Positions 1 through 8,675 of a stretch of DNA of 13,548 nt are shown here, one piece after another (within the stretch, counting starts at the first letter, position 1; every line of letters starts with the position of its first letter). Location: NCBI GenBank assembly GCA_937988745.1, contig CALKAR010000009.1:1-13548 (forward strand), written 5' to 3'. The translations under genes and the position numbers were made by a program. Origin of the DNA: an uncultured Peptococcaceae bacterium (GTDB lineage Bacteria > Bacillota > Limnochordia > Darwinibacteriales > Darwinibacteriaceae). A model generated the notes under the pieces. It worked only from the letters and a program-made list of their open reading frames with translations. It had not been told where the DNA came from and made no database searches.

Positions 1-1
1 G

Positions 2-32
2 CGGCTGACCACAAATGGTCAGCCGTTTTTTT
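2..32 (+). terminator. Rho-independent terminator of an upstream gene
   Basis: A perfect 9-bp stem, CGGCTGACC (2-10) and GGTCAGCCG (17-25), encloses a 6-base loop and is followed by seven T residues (26-32). It ends a rightward transcript whose gene lies outside the window, and it insulates the methyltransferase cassette from that transcript. Confidence 0.92.
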
Positions 33-153
33 GTTTCTTAGAATGGAAATTTGCTTCCAATATGTGCCATCCAGGGGAGAAGGTTTTTTCTATGGTTATC
101 TTGTATTAAATGAGCAAACCATAATCTCTTAGCGTATGCAAGCGATGGTCGTC

Positions 154-160
154 AGAGGAG
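154..160 (+). promoter_or_regulatory. Ribosome binding site fixing the methyltransferase start at 169
   Basis: AGAGGAG lies 8 bases before ATG 169. The earlier in-frame ATGs at 136 and 145 have no purine-rich site in front of them, so 169 is the more likely start. No convincing sigma-A promoter stands out in 33-150; CATAAT at 120-125 could be a -10 element but lacks a good -35. Confidence 0.7.
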
Positions 161-168
161 TGGGGCAG

Positions 169-3100
169 ATGTTCGAAAAATGGAAAAGTCTATGTAGAGA
201 ATTCACACCTGATAAGCTTTTATCGCTCATGCGGACCGCAGCAAAGACGTTTAGACCCGCGCCTGAGGATCTTGACGATGCAATGCTCAACGACGGATTT
301 GAGAAGGCTGTACAGCTCGGGTTTATTGAGCTTTCGGGTTCCCAAACCGTATTTGTGGGCGCCGTGAAGGTTCAAGGGGAGTTAACCGCTCGTTCGGGTA
401 AGAAGAAGCAATATGACTTAGCAAAGCGCATTCTGAAGCACAGCGATCATGATGCCGGAATCTTCGCCTTCTATGATGATACTGGTCGTTTTCGGTTTTC
501 CTTGGTAACAGTTACTTACCATGGAGCTGAAAAAGAGTACAGTACATTCCGGCGGTATACATTTTTTGTAGACCCTGAGCTTCCTAACAAGACGTTCTTG
601 CAGCAGATGAAAGACGCGAAATTCTCGGACGTCTCGAGTATTTTGGAGACCTTTTCGATTGACGCTATTTCAGATGAGTTCTACAAAGAATTTGAGCAGA
701 GATATCATGAGCTTACCAATGCGGTACAGGGCACCAGCAATGAGGTTCTTAAAGAGGACTTCGCGCTGCTTTTTGCCATTCGCATAATATTCCTTGGTTT
801 TGTGCAGAAAAAAGGATGGCTCGGTGATAATACCAAATTCCTACAGGATTATCTAAGTGAATATAGGCAAACGGGTAGTACCGATGGGTTTTATAGGGAG
901 TGGCTGGAACCACTGTTTTTTGATGCGCTTAGTTCATCACCAGGACACAAGCCAGCCTTTGAGAATGCCGCTTTTTCGGAAGAGACTAGGAAAGCCTTGC
1001 GGGAGACTCCATATTTGAACGGTGAGCTGTTTAAGCGAAAGAAAGATGTAGATGATAAGGGGTTGTGGATATCTGATGAGCCGATAAAGGAATTCTTTGA
1101 TTTCTTGTTCGCGTATAACTTTACTGTTGAGGAGAACGAACTCTATGACGAAGAGCTAGAGCTCAACCCTGAGTTCTTAGGAATTATTTTTGAGCGAATT
1201 ACGAACAAGGATCAGGGTGCCGTTTATACCCCCCGAGAAGAAGTTGACCTCATGTGCCGGCTGGGCTTGGTAAAGTGGCTCGAGCAAAAGCCCGATGTCA
1301 AGGATGCTGGCATCGACAAGACAGACTTATACCGCCTGTTTTTCCGAGAATATGGTACAGGAGAGGCCTATGACGAATATCAGAAGCAGGGGGATTTTTC
1401 TGCTGCGCAAATTCGGGTTTTGATCAAGAGCCTAGAAGAGGTAACTGTTTGCGACCCTGCTGCCGGATCAGGCGCATTTGAAGTGGGAATGCTTCAGGTT
1501 CTGGATCAAATACTTGACAATCTATATTCGCGCAACAACACTCCAGAAGATCTCAAGAACAAAGCGCCAACTCCATTCGAACGTAAGAAGGGCATAATTG
1601 CACGTTCGCTTTATGGAGTGGAGGTAAAGCAATGGGCGGTTTGGATCAATCATCTGCGTCTTTGGCTCACTCTATTTGTCGAAATGCCTAACGAATTCAG
1701 GGATTCGAATGCTCCACTGCTGCCCAATCTGAGTTTCAAAGTACGTACTGGCGACTCTCTGGTCCAGCGAATTGGAAACAAGACCATTCCAGTCTTGGGT
1801 CACAGCATGTATCTCAATTTACCGCCAGAACTCAAACAAGGGATTAAAGAACTCAAACAGCGGAAAGCAGACTTCTTTTATAACAGGCAAGTGGACTATC
1901 GGTCCATTGAGCAACAGGAGATGGAGCTTTTCCAGGCGATCCTTGATTACCAAATTGAGGAGCGCCAAAACGAAATCCGTGCTTTGAGTGAGTCGGTTCC
2001 AGAGCAGCTGCAGTTAATCGCAACAGGTCCTGAGGAAGTACGATTGGAACTGTCTGAAGCCAATAAAAAGCAAATTGAAAGATTGAAGATGGAAATCGAT
2101 GACCTTAGGGTGCAAAAAGAGAGTCTGAAAGACGAACGTCCTTTTATTTGGAGCATAGAATTCTCTGAAGTATTTTTTGAACGAGGCGGTTTTGACGTTA
2201 TAATCGGCAATCCACCATATCTGCGACAAGCAGCTATTAGAGATCCTTATAGCCAGCTCACCCCAAGCCAGTACAAAGACGCCTTGCGAGAAATGGTTAG
2301 ATATGATTTTCCAGAATACTTTGCGAAGTCATTGGAGCGTCTGGATCAATTCCGCCCTAATAGGCAGCCTGACTCACAATCAGATCTATATACCTATTTT
2401 TATATACGCTCATTACGCTTGCTTAACCGCCAAGGTGTACACGTCTTTATTTGTTCAAACTCCTGGCTAGATGTTGATTATGGTGCGTGGTTGCAGGAGT
2501 TCTTCTTGAGAAGAGCGCCGCTGTATTTTGTGATAGATAATCATGCTCGCAGATCTTTCGCCCGTGCTGATGTTAATACCGTTATCACTGTGGCGGGGGC
2601 ACCGTTTGGAGTCGGACCGGATCATGTTGTGCGATTCGTGGCATTTCGACACCCTTTCAAAGACGTAGTGCTTTCGGACAACCTTTTAAAAGTAGAACGA
2701 ACAACGGCAATGCTCTCGGAACCAAGTTTCCGCATATCACCAAGAACGGTCGGAGAGTTACTGCGAGAGGGCTCTGAATTGATAGAGACTCAAGAAGGAA
2801 CACAGAGCAATTTTACTGATCTTGCAGAGTTGCAGGAAGCTCCAGATGCAGGCCAGGACTCATCTGCTCTTTACGGATCTTTGGTATCCAAAACAGCGGC
2901 AGGTATGCTCGGGAAATACGTGGGTGATAAATGGAACGGTCAATACCTGCGTGCTCCTGATATCTTTTTCTCCATTCTAGAAAAGAGCAGCGACAAACTC
3001 ACGCGTCTTGGCGACATAGCTGTTGTGCGCAGGGGTTATGCCACTGGAGCTAACGGTTTCTTCTATCTCGAGCCTTTGGGTGCAGGTGAGAAACCAGGTA

Positions 3101-3879
3101 TGATCCGCGTCCGAAACGGTGATGGCTGGGAGGGTGATCTGGAAAAGGAGTTCCTGAAGCCAGCTATCACTAGTCCGCGAGACCTCGATGAAATTGCAAT
3201 TAAACCAGAAGACATGAAAACTTATATCTTTGTGTGCAATAAGAGTAAGGATGAGTTGTGTGGTACCCAGGCTCTTGAATATATCCTCTGGGGCGAAGAG
3301 CGACGATATCACAATCGCTCCACTTTACGGTCTCGCAGCCAATGGTGGAATGTCGGTGCTTCCCATAAGGAATATGTTGCCTGGGCTCGGACAAACGCGG
3401 AACGACACAATGTTCACATCAATCTGGGTGTCGAACTTGATAATAATTTCTTTGGAATCAAATTTCTTAATGGCTATGAGCATCCGGGGGCGTTGATCCT
3501 TGTCTCGACCTTTTCAATCTTGACTAAAGAGTTGTATGGACGGTCTTATGGCGGTGGTAGTGGACCCATTAAACTCGAGGGTAGTGATTTAACCAAGATG
3601 ATTACGATCGATCCTCGCCATATGCCCAAGGACGCAGTTGAAGAGCTTTATGATGTCGTCTTGAATGCCTCTATCGGTACTGTTTTTGCAGAATGCGGCA
3701 TTGACCCTAAATCTGATACTCCTATTTTCGCCCAAGAGCCTAATCCTGTGTCTTACCGCAAGGCAATAGACGATGTCGTTTTCGATGTTCTAGGGCTCAG
3801 CGAAGAAGAACGCAAGGAAGTCTATCGTGCTGTTTGTCAGTTAGTCTGGCAGCGCATAAGTAAGGCAAGGAGTGTGTAG
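169..3879 (+). CDS. Eco57I/type IIG-like N6-adenine DNA methyltransferase with target-recognition region
   Basis: Predicted 1236-residue DNA methyltransferase that would transfer a methyl group from S-adenosylmethionine to adenine N6. Residues 1 to about 330 form a domain I cannot assign; no PD-(D/E)xK nuclease motif is evident. Methylase motif X (GAVYTP, 350-355) opens the catalytic domain, followed by the SAM-binding motif I DPAAGSGAF (from 429) and the catalytic NPPY (681-684). A charged, probably coiled-coil insert (about 550-657) separates the last two. From about residue 947 (LGDIAVVRRG) the C-terminus resembles TaqI-like specificity domains and should read the DNA target. The start is ATG 169 because it has the Shine-Dalgarno site; 136 would add 11 residues. 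The gene is immediately followed, 4 bases on, by a PLD-helicase gene, so it probably acts in a two-protein restriction-modification or phage-defence system. The family call is firm; the exact system type is inference. Confidence 0.9.
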   Translation: MFEKWKSLCREFTPDKLLSLMRTAAKTFRPAPEDLDDAMLNDGFEKAVQLGFIELSGSQTVFVGAVKVQGELTARSGKKKQYDLAKRILKHSDHDAGIFAFYDDTGRFRFSLVTVTYHGAEKEYSTFRRYTFFVDPELPNKTFLQQMKDAKFSDVSSILETFSIDAISDEFYKEFEQRYHELTNAVQGTSNEVLKEDFALLFAIRIIFLGFVQKKGWLGDNTKFLQDYLSEYRQTGSTDGFYREWLEPLFFDALSSSPGHKPAFENAAFSEETRKALRETPYLNGELFKRKKDVDDKGLWISDEPIKEFFDFLFAYNFTVEENELYDEELELNPEFLGIIFERITNKDQGAVYTPREEVDLMCRLGLVKWLEQKPDVKDAGIDKTDLYRLFFREYGTGEAYDEYQKQGDFSAAQIRVLIKSLEEVTVCDPAAGSGAFEVGMLQVLDQILDNLYSRNNTPEDLKNKAPTPFERKKGIIARSLYGVEVKQWAVWINHLRLWLTLFVEMPNEFRDSNAPLLPNLSFKVRTGDSLVQRIGNKTIPVLGHSMYLNLPPELKQGIKELKQRKADFFYNRQVDYRSIEQQEMELFQAILDYQIEERQNEIRALSESVPEQLQLIATGPEEVRLELSEANKKQIERLKMEIDDLRVQKESLKDERPFIWSIEFSEVFFERGGFDVIIGNPPYLRQAAIRDPYSQLTPSQYKDALREMVRYDFPEYFAKSLERLDQFRPNRQPDSQSDLYTYFYIRSLRLLNRQGVHVFICSNSWLDVDYGAWLQEFFLRRAPLYFVIDNHARRSFARADVNTVITVAGAPFGVGPDHVVRFVAFRHPFKDVVLSDNLLKVERTTAMLSEPSFRISPRTVGELLREGSELIETQEGTQSNFTDLAELQEAPDAGQDSSALYGSLVSKTAAGMLGKYVGDKWNGQYLRAPDIFFSILEKSSDKLTRLGDIAVVRRGYATGANGFFYLEPLGAGEKPGMIRVRNGDGWEGDLEKEFLKPAITSPRDLDEIAIKPEDMKTYIFVCNKSKDELCGTQALEYILWGEERRYHNRSTLRSRSQWWNVGASHKEYVAWARTNAERHNVHINLGVELDNNFFGIKFLNGYEHPGALILVSTFSILTKELYGRSYGGGSGPIKLEGSDLTKMITIDPRHMPKDAVEELYDVVLNASIGTVFAECGIDPKSDTPIFAQEPNPVSYRKAIDDVVFDVLGLSEEERKEVYRAVCQLVWQRISKARSV
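3867..3872 (+). promoter_or_regulatory. Ribosome binding site for the PLD-helicase, inside the methyltransferase gene end
   Basis: AAGGAG lies 11 bases before ATG 3884 and within the last codons of the methyltransferase, suggesting translational coupling. An in-frame GTG at 3872 overlaps this site and is therefore unlikely to be the start. Confidence 0.65.
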
Positions 3880-3883
3880 CGCT

Positions 3884-6800
3884 ATGGCAAACAACTTCAT
3901 AACGAATGCCAGGCAACGCAGTCTCAAAAACCGTATTAATACATTGATTCAACACAGCCAGGAACTTAAGTTCCTGGTTGGTTTCTTCTATTTTTCAGGA
4001 TGGAGCGAGCTTTACGAAGCGCTGAGAGCTCGAGACGACTTAACGATGAAGATCCTAGTTGGTCTTGATACCGACATTTACATGGACAGAATCTTGGAAG
4101 TGGCAGACCCAAACGCAGACTCCAGCACCCAAGAAGAACTCGTTGGCCGTTTTTTTGCTTCCTTACGTACCGCGCTGCAGGACAAAGAGTTTGATACCCA
4201 AGAATTCTATGAGCAGGTTGCTTTCTTTCTACAGCTACTAGAAAACGAAAGACTTCAGATTCGCAAGACTTTTGAGCCGAATCACGCTAAGCTCTATCTG
4301 TTCCGGCTAGATAAGCAAGGGCAGTCTCTAATAGACATGCCAGGCCGTTTCATAACGGGTTCTAGCAACTTAACACGTAGTGGTCTTGTTGGACAACATG
4401 AGTTCAATGTAGAAATCGGCGATTACGGTTGGGAAGCTGCCGAGGCTTATTTCGATGAGTTGTGGGATACAGCTATTCCGATCAGTGAATTAGATGAGCA
4501 CAAGCAGCAGATTATCCGCATCATTCGTCGCGAGACTCAGGCGGCCGAAGTAACACCTTTCGAAGCCTATGTGCTGGTGCTGAAGACCTATCTAGAACTG
4601 ATGGAACAGAAAACCCTTAGGCCGCAAATCAAGCGTCTTATGGAAGAACGCGGCTATAGGATTTTCCGCTATCAAGAAGATGCTGTACAGCAGGCTTTGA
4701 CTGTATTGGAAGAATACGGAGGAGTCATTCTAGCTGATGTGGTAGGTTTGGGTAAGTCAGTGATTGCCAGCTGGCTGGCCCGTGAGCTCGATGGTCGAGG
4801 ACTAGTGATATGTCCTCCTGCTCTGATCGGAGATCGAAGAACAAGAACTACTGGTTGGTACAAATATCTCAGCGATTTTGGCTTGTTCGACTGGGAGGTT
4901 TATTCCGTTGGCGAATTAGACAAGGTTTTGGACTATCTTTCGCAGTACGGCGAGGACATAAATACCATTGTTGTGGACGAAGCCCATCGTTTTCGCAACG
5001 AAGATACAGAGGCATATGAACGATTGAGCCAGATTTGTGCCAATCGTAAAGTAATTCTCTTGACAGCAACGCCGTTTAACAACGCACCAGCAGATATTTT
5101 TGCTTTACTGAAATTGTTTATCCCGCCTGGGAAATCAACATTAACACTAGACGAGAGACTTGCTGCCCGTTTTGCTCGCTATAACAGCGAGTTCCGTAAG
5201 CTTTCGTATATCCTCCGTTATTATGATTCAGACAGCGACAAACGGGCGCGGTCTCAAAGGTACTACCTGGAGATCTTTGAACAGGAACCACCTATTGATA
5301 TTGACCTGGTGAGACGTCGTGTTGAAAAACTAGCAGATGAAATTCGAGCGGTTATCGAGCCAGTTGTCATACGCCGCAATAGGTTAGACCTAAACAATGA
5401 TCCGGTATATAGCCAGGAAGTCTCAGGGCTCTCAAACGTCGCTGATCCGGTAGAGCTTTTTTATGAATTAACACCAGAGCAGTCGATGTTCTACGATGAA
5501 GTGATTAACGAATATTTCGGTGAGAATGGTCAATTCCGCGGAGCGATCTACCAGCCTTATGCTTATGAAAAAAGCAGTGACACAAATGAGTCAGACGAAG
5601 GGTCCGGCTTCACCCTACAGCAGCAGCGAAATCTGTATGAATTTATGCGCAGGTTGTTGGTGAAGCGCTTCGAAAGTTCCTTTGGTGCATTCCGAAAGAG
5701 CTTGGATAACTTTATCCACACTCATGATGTTGTGCTGGACTTCATTGAGAAAACCGGCAAGTATATTCTAGATCGAACACTGATTGAAAAGATCTATCAA
5801 GAAGACGATGAAACAATTGAAGAAGCCTTGCAGCAATTCACTGCTAAGCTAAAAGAAGAAGGAGCCTTAAATCCCCGTCATGATCGCGTCTATATCGTTG
5901 ATGAATTTGATGACCCCGACCAGTTTCTAAGTGATATCGAAGCTGACCTAGAGTTGTTAAGACAGATTGCTGAGCGAGTGGATGAACTCGGCTTGATAGA
6001 AAACGATCCAAAGCGAGCTTGCTTAGTAGAGAGTGTCCAAGAAATCTTGGGAACTCAACCCGCTGAGGATGAGCCTTGGCGGAAGGTGGTGATCTTCAGC
6101 GAATATAAAGATACAGTACAATATATTGCTGAAGAATTAGAAGAAGCGTTTCCCAATCGCGTTCTGGTGGCTGATAAGCCTCTGGGTAAGAGCTTCTTTG
6201 ATGATCTTCTGAGCAATTTCGATGCAAGTTATCCAGCCAAGAATCAGCGCAATGACTTTGATATCTTAGTTACTACTGATAAGCTCTCTGAAGGGGTAAA
6301 CCTCAATCGAGCTGGTGTTGTCATCAACTATGATATTCCCTGGAATCCCACCCGCGTTATTCAGCGGTTGGGTCGCATAAACCGCATTGGTCATAAAGTG
6401 TTTGATACACTCTACATCTGTAACTTCTTCCCAACTGAGCAGGGTGCCGAAGTAGTTAAGAGTAGGGAAATTGCGGCTCATAAGTTATTTGTGATTCACA
6501 ACACTCTTGGAGAGGATGCAAAGATTTTTGCTCCTGAGGAGACGCCCAATCCTGCTGAACTCTTTAGGCGCATTAACCGCAATCCGGAGGAAGAAGGGGA
6601 AAGCTTTCTCACCACTATCCGAAAAGAGTTTTATGCAATAAAGGAGCAGTATCCGAATATTGTCAGCGCTTTGGATAATTTTCCCGTTCGTGTCAAGACT
6701 GCGAAATTAGCGGATCAAAATCAGGTATTGGTTTTCCGCAGAAAAGGTCTGCAGCTTTTCATTCACGCTGTACCGGATACAGCGAGTCAAAACTTGGAGG

Positions 6801-7285
6801 TGCAGCCTTTATTGATTGAAGAAGCGCTGCAGAGCATTAAATGCGAGTTGGAGACACCTCGAAAGCCTTTAAGCCCAAGCTTTTGGTCGGCGTATGAGAA
6901 AATTAAGACACACAGGGAACAAATTCTTCTACCTCGCAGTGAGCAATCCTTACTTAGTAAGGCCGAAAACAACCTCCGAAGCGCGCTAGCGTATCACGCC
7001 GCAGAACTCGAAGATTTAGTTCCGTTTATACAGACTCTATTGCGCGATATTAAAGAGTTTCAAACCATACCGAAGTATACGCTCCGCAGATTGACAGCGA
7101 ATGAGATGAAACGGAAAGTGTCCAAGGCTGGTCTATCTCGTTTTCGCGAAGAGCTTGAGCGCCTAAGGCGGTGCCTTGGTGAAGATTACTTGGAACGTAT
7201 TGAGAAGCGAGTCAAGGATTTTCGCAGCGAAATCATCATTGCTGTGGAAAACATCAGCGGCGAATCGACTACAACAGCGCCTTAA
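3884..7285 (+). CDS. PLD-nuclease/DEAH helicase fusion, partner of the methyltransferase
   Basis: Predicted 1133-residue DNA translocase with a nuclease-type domain. The N-terminal 200 residues carry one phospholipase D motif: HAK (H134, K136) followed by GSSNLT (159-164). A single such motif is typical of dimeric PLD nucleases such as BfiI. The superfamily 2 helicase core follows: Walker A GLGKS (288-292, K291), DEAH (365-368), TATP (394-397), and motif VI QRLGRINRIGH (827-837). Motif I reads DVV before GLGKS where DEV or DEP is commoner, a mild variation. The region from about 850 to the end is unassigned. The expected role is ATP-driven movement on DNA and cleavage of unmethylated targets selected by the upstream methyltransferase, but cleavage is inferred only. 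Only 4 bases separate the genes and a strong terminator follows, so they form a closed bicistronic unit. Start ATG 3884 is preferred over GTG 3872, which sits on the ribosome binding site. Confidence 0.9.
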   Translation: MANNFITNARQRSLKNRINTLIQHSQELKFLVGFFYFSGWSELYEALRARDDLTMKILVGLDTDIYMDRILEVADPNADSSTQEELVGRFFASLRTALQDKEFDTQEFYEQVAFFLQLLENERLQIRKTFEPNHAKLYLFRLDKQGQSLIDMPGRFITGSSNLTRSGLVGQHEFNVEIGDYGWEAAEAYFDELWDTAIPISELDEHKQQIIRIIRRETQAAEVTPFEAYVLVLKTYLELMEQKTLRPQIKRLMEERGYRIFRYQEDAVQQALTVLEEYGGVILADVVGLGKSVIASWLARELDGRGLVICPPALIGDRRTRTTGWYKYLSDFGLFDWEVYSVGELDKVLDYLSQYGEDINTIVVDEAHRFRNEDTEAYERLSQICANRKVILLTATPFNNAPADIFALLKLFIPPGKSTLTLDERLAARFARYNSEFRKLSYILRYYDSDSDKRARSQRYYLEIFEQEPPIDIDLVRRRVEKLADEIRAVIEPVVIRRNRLDLNNDPVYSQEVSGLSNVADPVELFYELTPEQSMFYDEVINEYFGENGQFRGAIYQPYAYEKSSDTNESDEGSGFTLQQQRNLYEFMRRLLVKRFESSFGAFRKSLDNFIHTHDVVLDFIEKTGKYILDRTLIEKIYQEDDETIEEALQQFTAKLKEEGALNPRHDRVYIVDEFDDPDQFLSDIEADLELLRQIAERVDELGLIENDPKRACLVESVQEILGTQPAEDEPWRKVVIFSEYKDTVQYIAEELEEAFPNRVLVADKPLGKSFFDDLLSNFDASYPAKNQRNDFDILVTTDKLSEGVNLNRAGVVINYDIPWNPTRVIQRLGRINRIGHKVFDTLYICNFFPTEQGAEVVKSREIAAHKLFVIHNTLGEDAKIFAPEETPNPAELFRRINRNPEEEGESFLTTIRKEFYAIKEQYPNIVSALDNFPVRVKTAKLADQNQVLVFRRKGLQLFIHAVPDTASQNLEVQPLLIEEALQSIKCELETPRKPLSPSFWSAYEKIKTHREQILLPRSEQSLLSKAENNLRSALAYHAAELEDLVPFIQTLLRDIKEFQTIPKYTLRRLTANEMKRKVSKAGLSRFREELERLRRCLGEDYLERIEKRVKDFRSEIIIAVENISGESTTTAP

Positions 7286-7288
7286 ATC

Positions 7289-7318
7289 AAGCCGGGCATA
7301 GTCCCGGCTTTCTTTTTT
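7289..7318 (+). terminator. Rho-independent terminator of the methyltransferase/PLD-helicase operon
   Basis: An 8-bp stem, AAGCCGGG (7289-7296) and CCCGGCTT (7303-7310), has a 6-base loop and a T-rich tail to 7318. It begins 4 bases after the helicase stop codon. A closely related hairpin follows the next gene at 7909. Confidence 0.93.
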
Positions 7319-7372
7319 GCATACAATAGCAGGAATGATCCGCAAAAAGCGGAATTCAATTCGAGCTGGGTT

Positions 7373-7403
7373 ATATTGCTGCCAGATCAGGTCATCGCAA
7401 TAT
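7373..7403. promoter_or_regulatory. Inverted repeat upstream of the guanine deaminase, possible operator
   Basis: ATATTGC (7373-7379) and GCAATAT (7397-7403) form a perfect 7-bp inverted repeat with a 17-base spacer, 30 bases before the deaminase start codon. It could bind a dimeric regulator or form a leader hairpin. No clear promoter or purine-riboswitch pattern was recognised in 7319-7433. Confidence 0.25.
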
Positions 7404-7433
7404 CCTGCGTAGAAAACACGGGGAGGAACAATA

Positions 7434-7901
7434 ATGGATGACGCGGTAAGAAGAGCCATTGAGCAGGCTAGAAAAACCATGAATGAAGATCTGGGAGGCC
7501 CTTTTGGCGCTGCTATAATAGATACAGATGGCACCATCGTGTGCGTGGCTTCAAACACTGTCCTTGGAGACAATGACCCAACGGCACATGCTGAGGTAAA
7601 CGCTATCCGTCTAGCCTGCAAGATTAAAGGCACCTATGATTTAAGCGGCTGTACCATCTATGCCACCGGATACCCTTGTCCTATGTGTATATCCGCTATT
7701 ATTTGGGCAAATATAACACAGGTGGTTTATGGCTGCCGGCCAGAAGATGCAGAGGCAATTGGCTTTCGCGATGGCTTCATTTACCGGTTTATCGAGGAAG
7801 GTCGTGAAGATACGAGAGTCTTAAGCATTACTGAATATGGGAGAGATCAGTGCCTCTTGCTCTTTAAGGAGTACAGTGAACTAGGGAAAACAATTTACTA
7901 A
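7434..7901 (+). CDS. guaD: Guanine deaminase (cytidine deaminase fold), GuaD-like
   Basis: Predicted 155-residue zinc hydrolase that would convert guanine to xanthine in cytosolic purine salvage or catabolism. Zinc ligands are visible as HAE (H52, with E54 as proton shuttle) and PCPMC (C82, C85). The protein closely follows the Bacillus subtilis GuaD pattern as I recall it: GGPFGA near residue 21, DPTAHAEV around the histidine, GFRDGFIY with D113 at the place of the second catalytic acid, and a C-terminal tyrosine. Length also matches GuaD (about 156). ATG 7434 is preceded by GGGAGG with a 7-base gap. The gene stands alone between two similar hairpins. TadA-type tRNA adenosine deaminase is the main alternative, but the GFxDxFIY segment and C-terminal tyrosine favour GuaD. 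Confidence 0.88.
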   Translation: MDDAVRRAIEQARKTMNEDLGGPFGAAIIDTDGTIVCVASNTVLGDNDPTAHAEVNAIRLACKIKGTYDLSGCTIYATGYPCPMCISAIIWANITQVVYGCRPEDAEAIGFRDGFIYRFIEEGREDTRVLSITEYGRDQCLLLFKEYSELGKTIY

Positions 7902-7908
7902 CGAATAT

Positions 7909-7930
7909 AAGCTGGGCATGTCCCAGCTTT
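7909..7930 (+). terminator. Hairpin after the guanine deaminase, weak terminator
   Basis: An 8-bp stem, AAGCTGGG (7909-7916) and CCCAGCTT (7922-7929), has a 5-base loop. Only three T residues follow before ACC, so termination may be inefficient. The stem matches the terminator at 7289 with a paired C-to-T and G-to-A change that keeps base pairing. Confidence 0.55.
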
Positions 7931-8035
7931 ACCTGTATGCGGAAGGTATTAAGGAAATGCCGTTGAAAGAATTAGACGCGGGATCAAACTCACTACCTGT
8001 TGGAATTCATGAATAAGTCAAGGAGGTAGTTATCT

Positions 8036-8644
8036 ATGGTGAATCTATTCGAAGGGTTGCAGGGAAAAACACTGCCTGAAGGTTTTCAGTGGCTTAATGA
8101 ACCTGCACAGTGGGAGTTTACCGATGAAGGGCTCGTAGTGCAGGCGGAGCCTCAGACTGACTACTTCATCGACCCTGCTGGAACAGCTGTGAAAGGCGAT
8201 GCCCATTTCTTGTATACTCTTCAAGAGGGAGATTTCACGTTCAGCACTCGTGTTCAAGTAGATATGATTGATGACTATGATGCTGCCGTTATGATGGTTA
8301 TGGTCAATGACGACCACTGGGCAAAACTGTGTTATGAATATACTTATAAGCGGCCTATGATCGTGAGTGTAGTTACCCAGGGTGTGTCCGACGACTGCAA
8401 CTCGCTGGCTGTGCCAGAGACGGGTATTTATCTCCGCGTAACTCGCTTTGGAGACTGCTTTGCTTTCCACTATTCTCATGACGCTGAATGGTGGGAAATG
8501 GTCCGCTACTTCCGCTTGAAGAGCGATGGTCCTGTTAAAGTAGGTATCGAAGCCCAATCACCCACCGGCAATGGCTGTAGAGTAGTCTTTGATCATCTGA
8601 AATTCTCTGAAGTGCCTGTCCGCGACATTCGGTCTGGTAAATAA
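8036..8644 (+). CDS. DUF1349 domain-containing protein
   Basis: A 202-residue soluble protein with no signal peptide or membrane segment. Its whole length fits the DUF1349 family, which is predicted to adopt a concanavalin A-like beta-sandwich and includes Bacillus YesU-type proteins. Matching features are an N-terminal GFQWLNEP segment, the alternating strand pattern of DFTFSTRVQV, the acidic DDYDAAVMM stretch, the YSHDAEWWEMVRYFRL segment and a final VVFDHLKF strand. The biochemical role of the family is not established; carbohydrate binding is often supposed from the fold. AAGGAGGT lies 8 bases before ATG 8036, so the start is secure. I saw no good promoter or terminator of its own, so it may be read through from the deaminase, and no neighbour suggests a pathway. 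Confidence 0.85.
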   Translation: MVNLFEGLQGKTLPEGFQWLNEPAQWEFTDEGLVVQAEPQTDYFIDPAGTAVKGDAHFLYTLQEGDFTFSTRVQVDMIDDYDAAVMMVMVNDDHWAKLCYEYTYKRPMIVSVVTQGVSDDCNSLAVPETGIYLRVTRFGDCFAFHYSHDAEWWEMVRYFRLKSDGPVKVGIEAQSPTGNGCRVVFDHLKFSEVPVRDIRSGK

Positions 8645-8675
8645 TTTCAATCGACAAGAGGGGAACACAGGACTC

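Noticed and set aside
136..168. Upstream extension of the methyltransferase to ATG 136
   Set aside because: It has no ribosome binding site, whereas ATG 169 has AGAGGAG at good spacing.
169..7285. Complete DISARM, BREX or classical type I restriction locus
   Set aside because: No DUF1998 protein, PglZ, BrxC, HsdS or separate HsdM/HsdR genes are present; only the two genes lie between the terminators.
1..7320. Mobile-element boundaries around the methyltransferase/helicase cassette
   Set aside because: No integrase, transposase, flanking direct repeat or tRNA attachment site was seen; the terminators alone do not prove mobility.
7319..7433. Purine riboswitch before the guanine deaminase
   Set aside because: I looked for the conserved three-way-junction elements of the purine aptamer and did not find them; only a short inverted repeat is present.
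7163..7633. 156-codon open frame on the minus strand across the helicase end and the start of the deaminase
   Set aside because: It is antisense to two well-supported genes, spans a strong terminator, and shows no recognisable protein features.
8045..8557. 170-codon open frame on the minus strand inside the DUF1349 gene
   Set aside because: It is antisense to a gene with a strong ribosome binding site and family match; the translation looks like low-complexity shadow reading.
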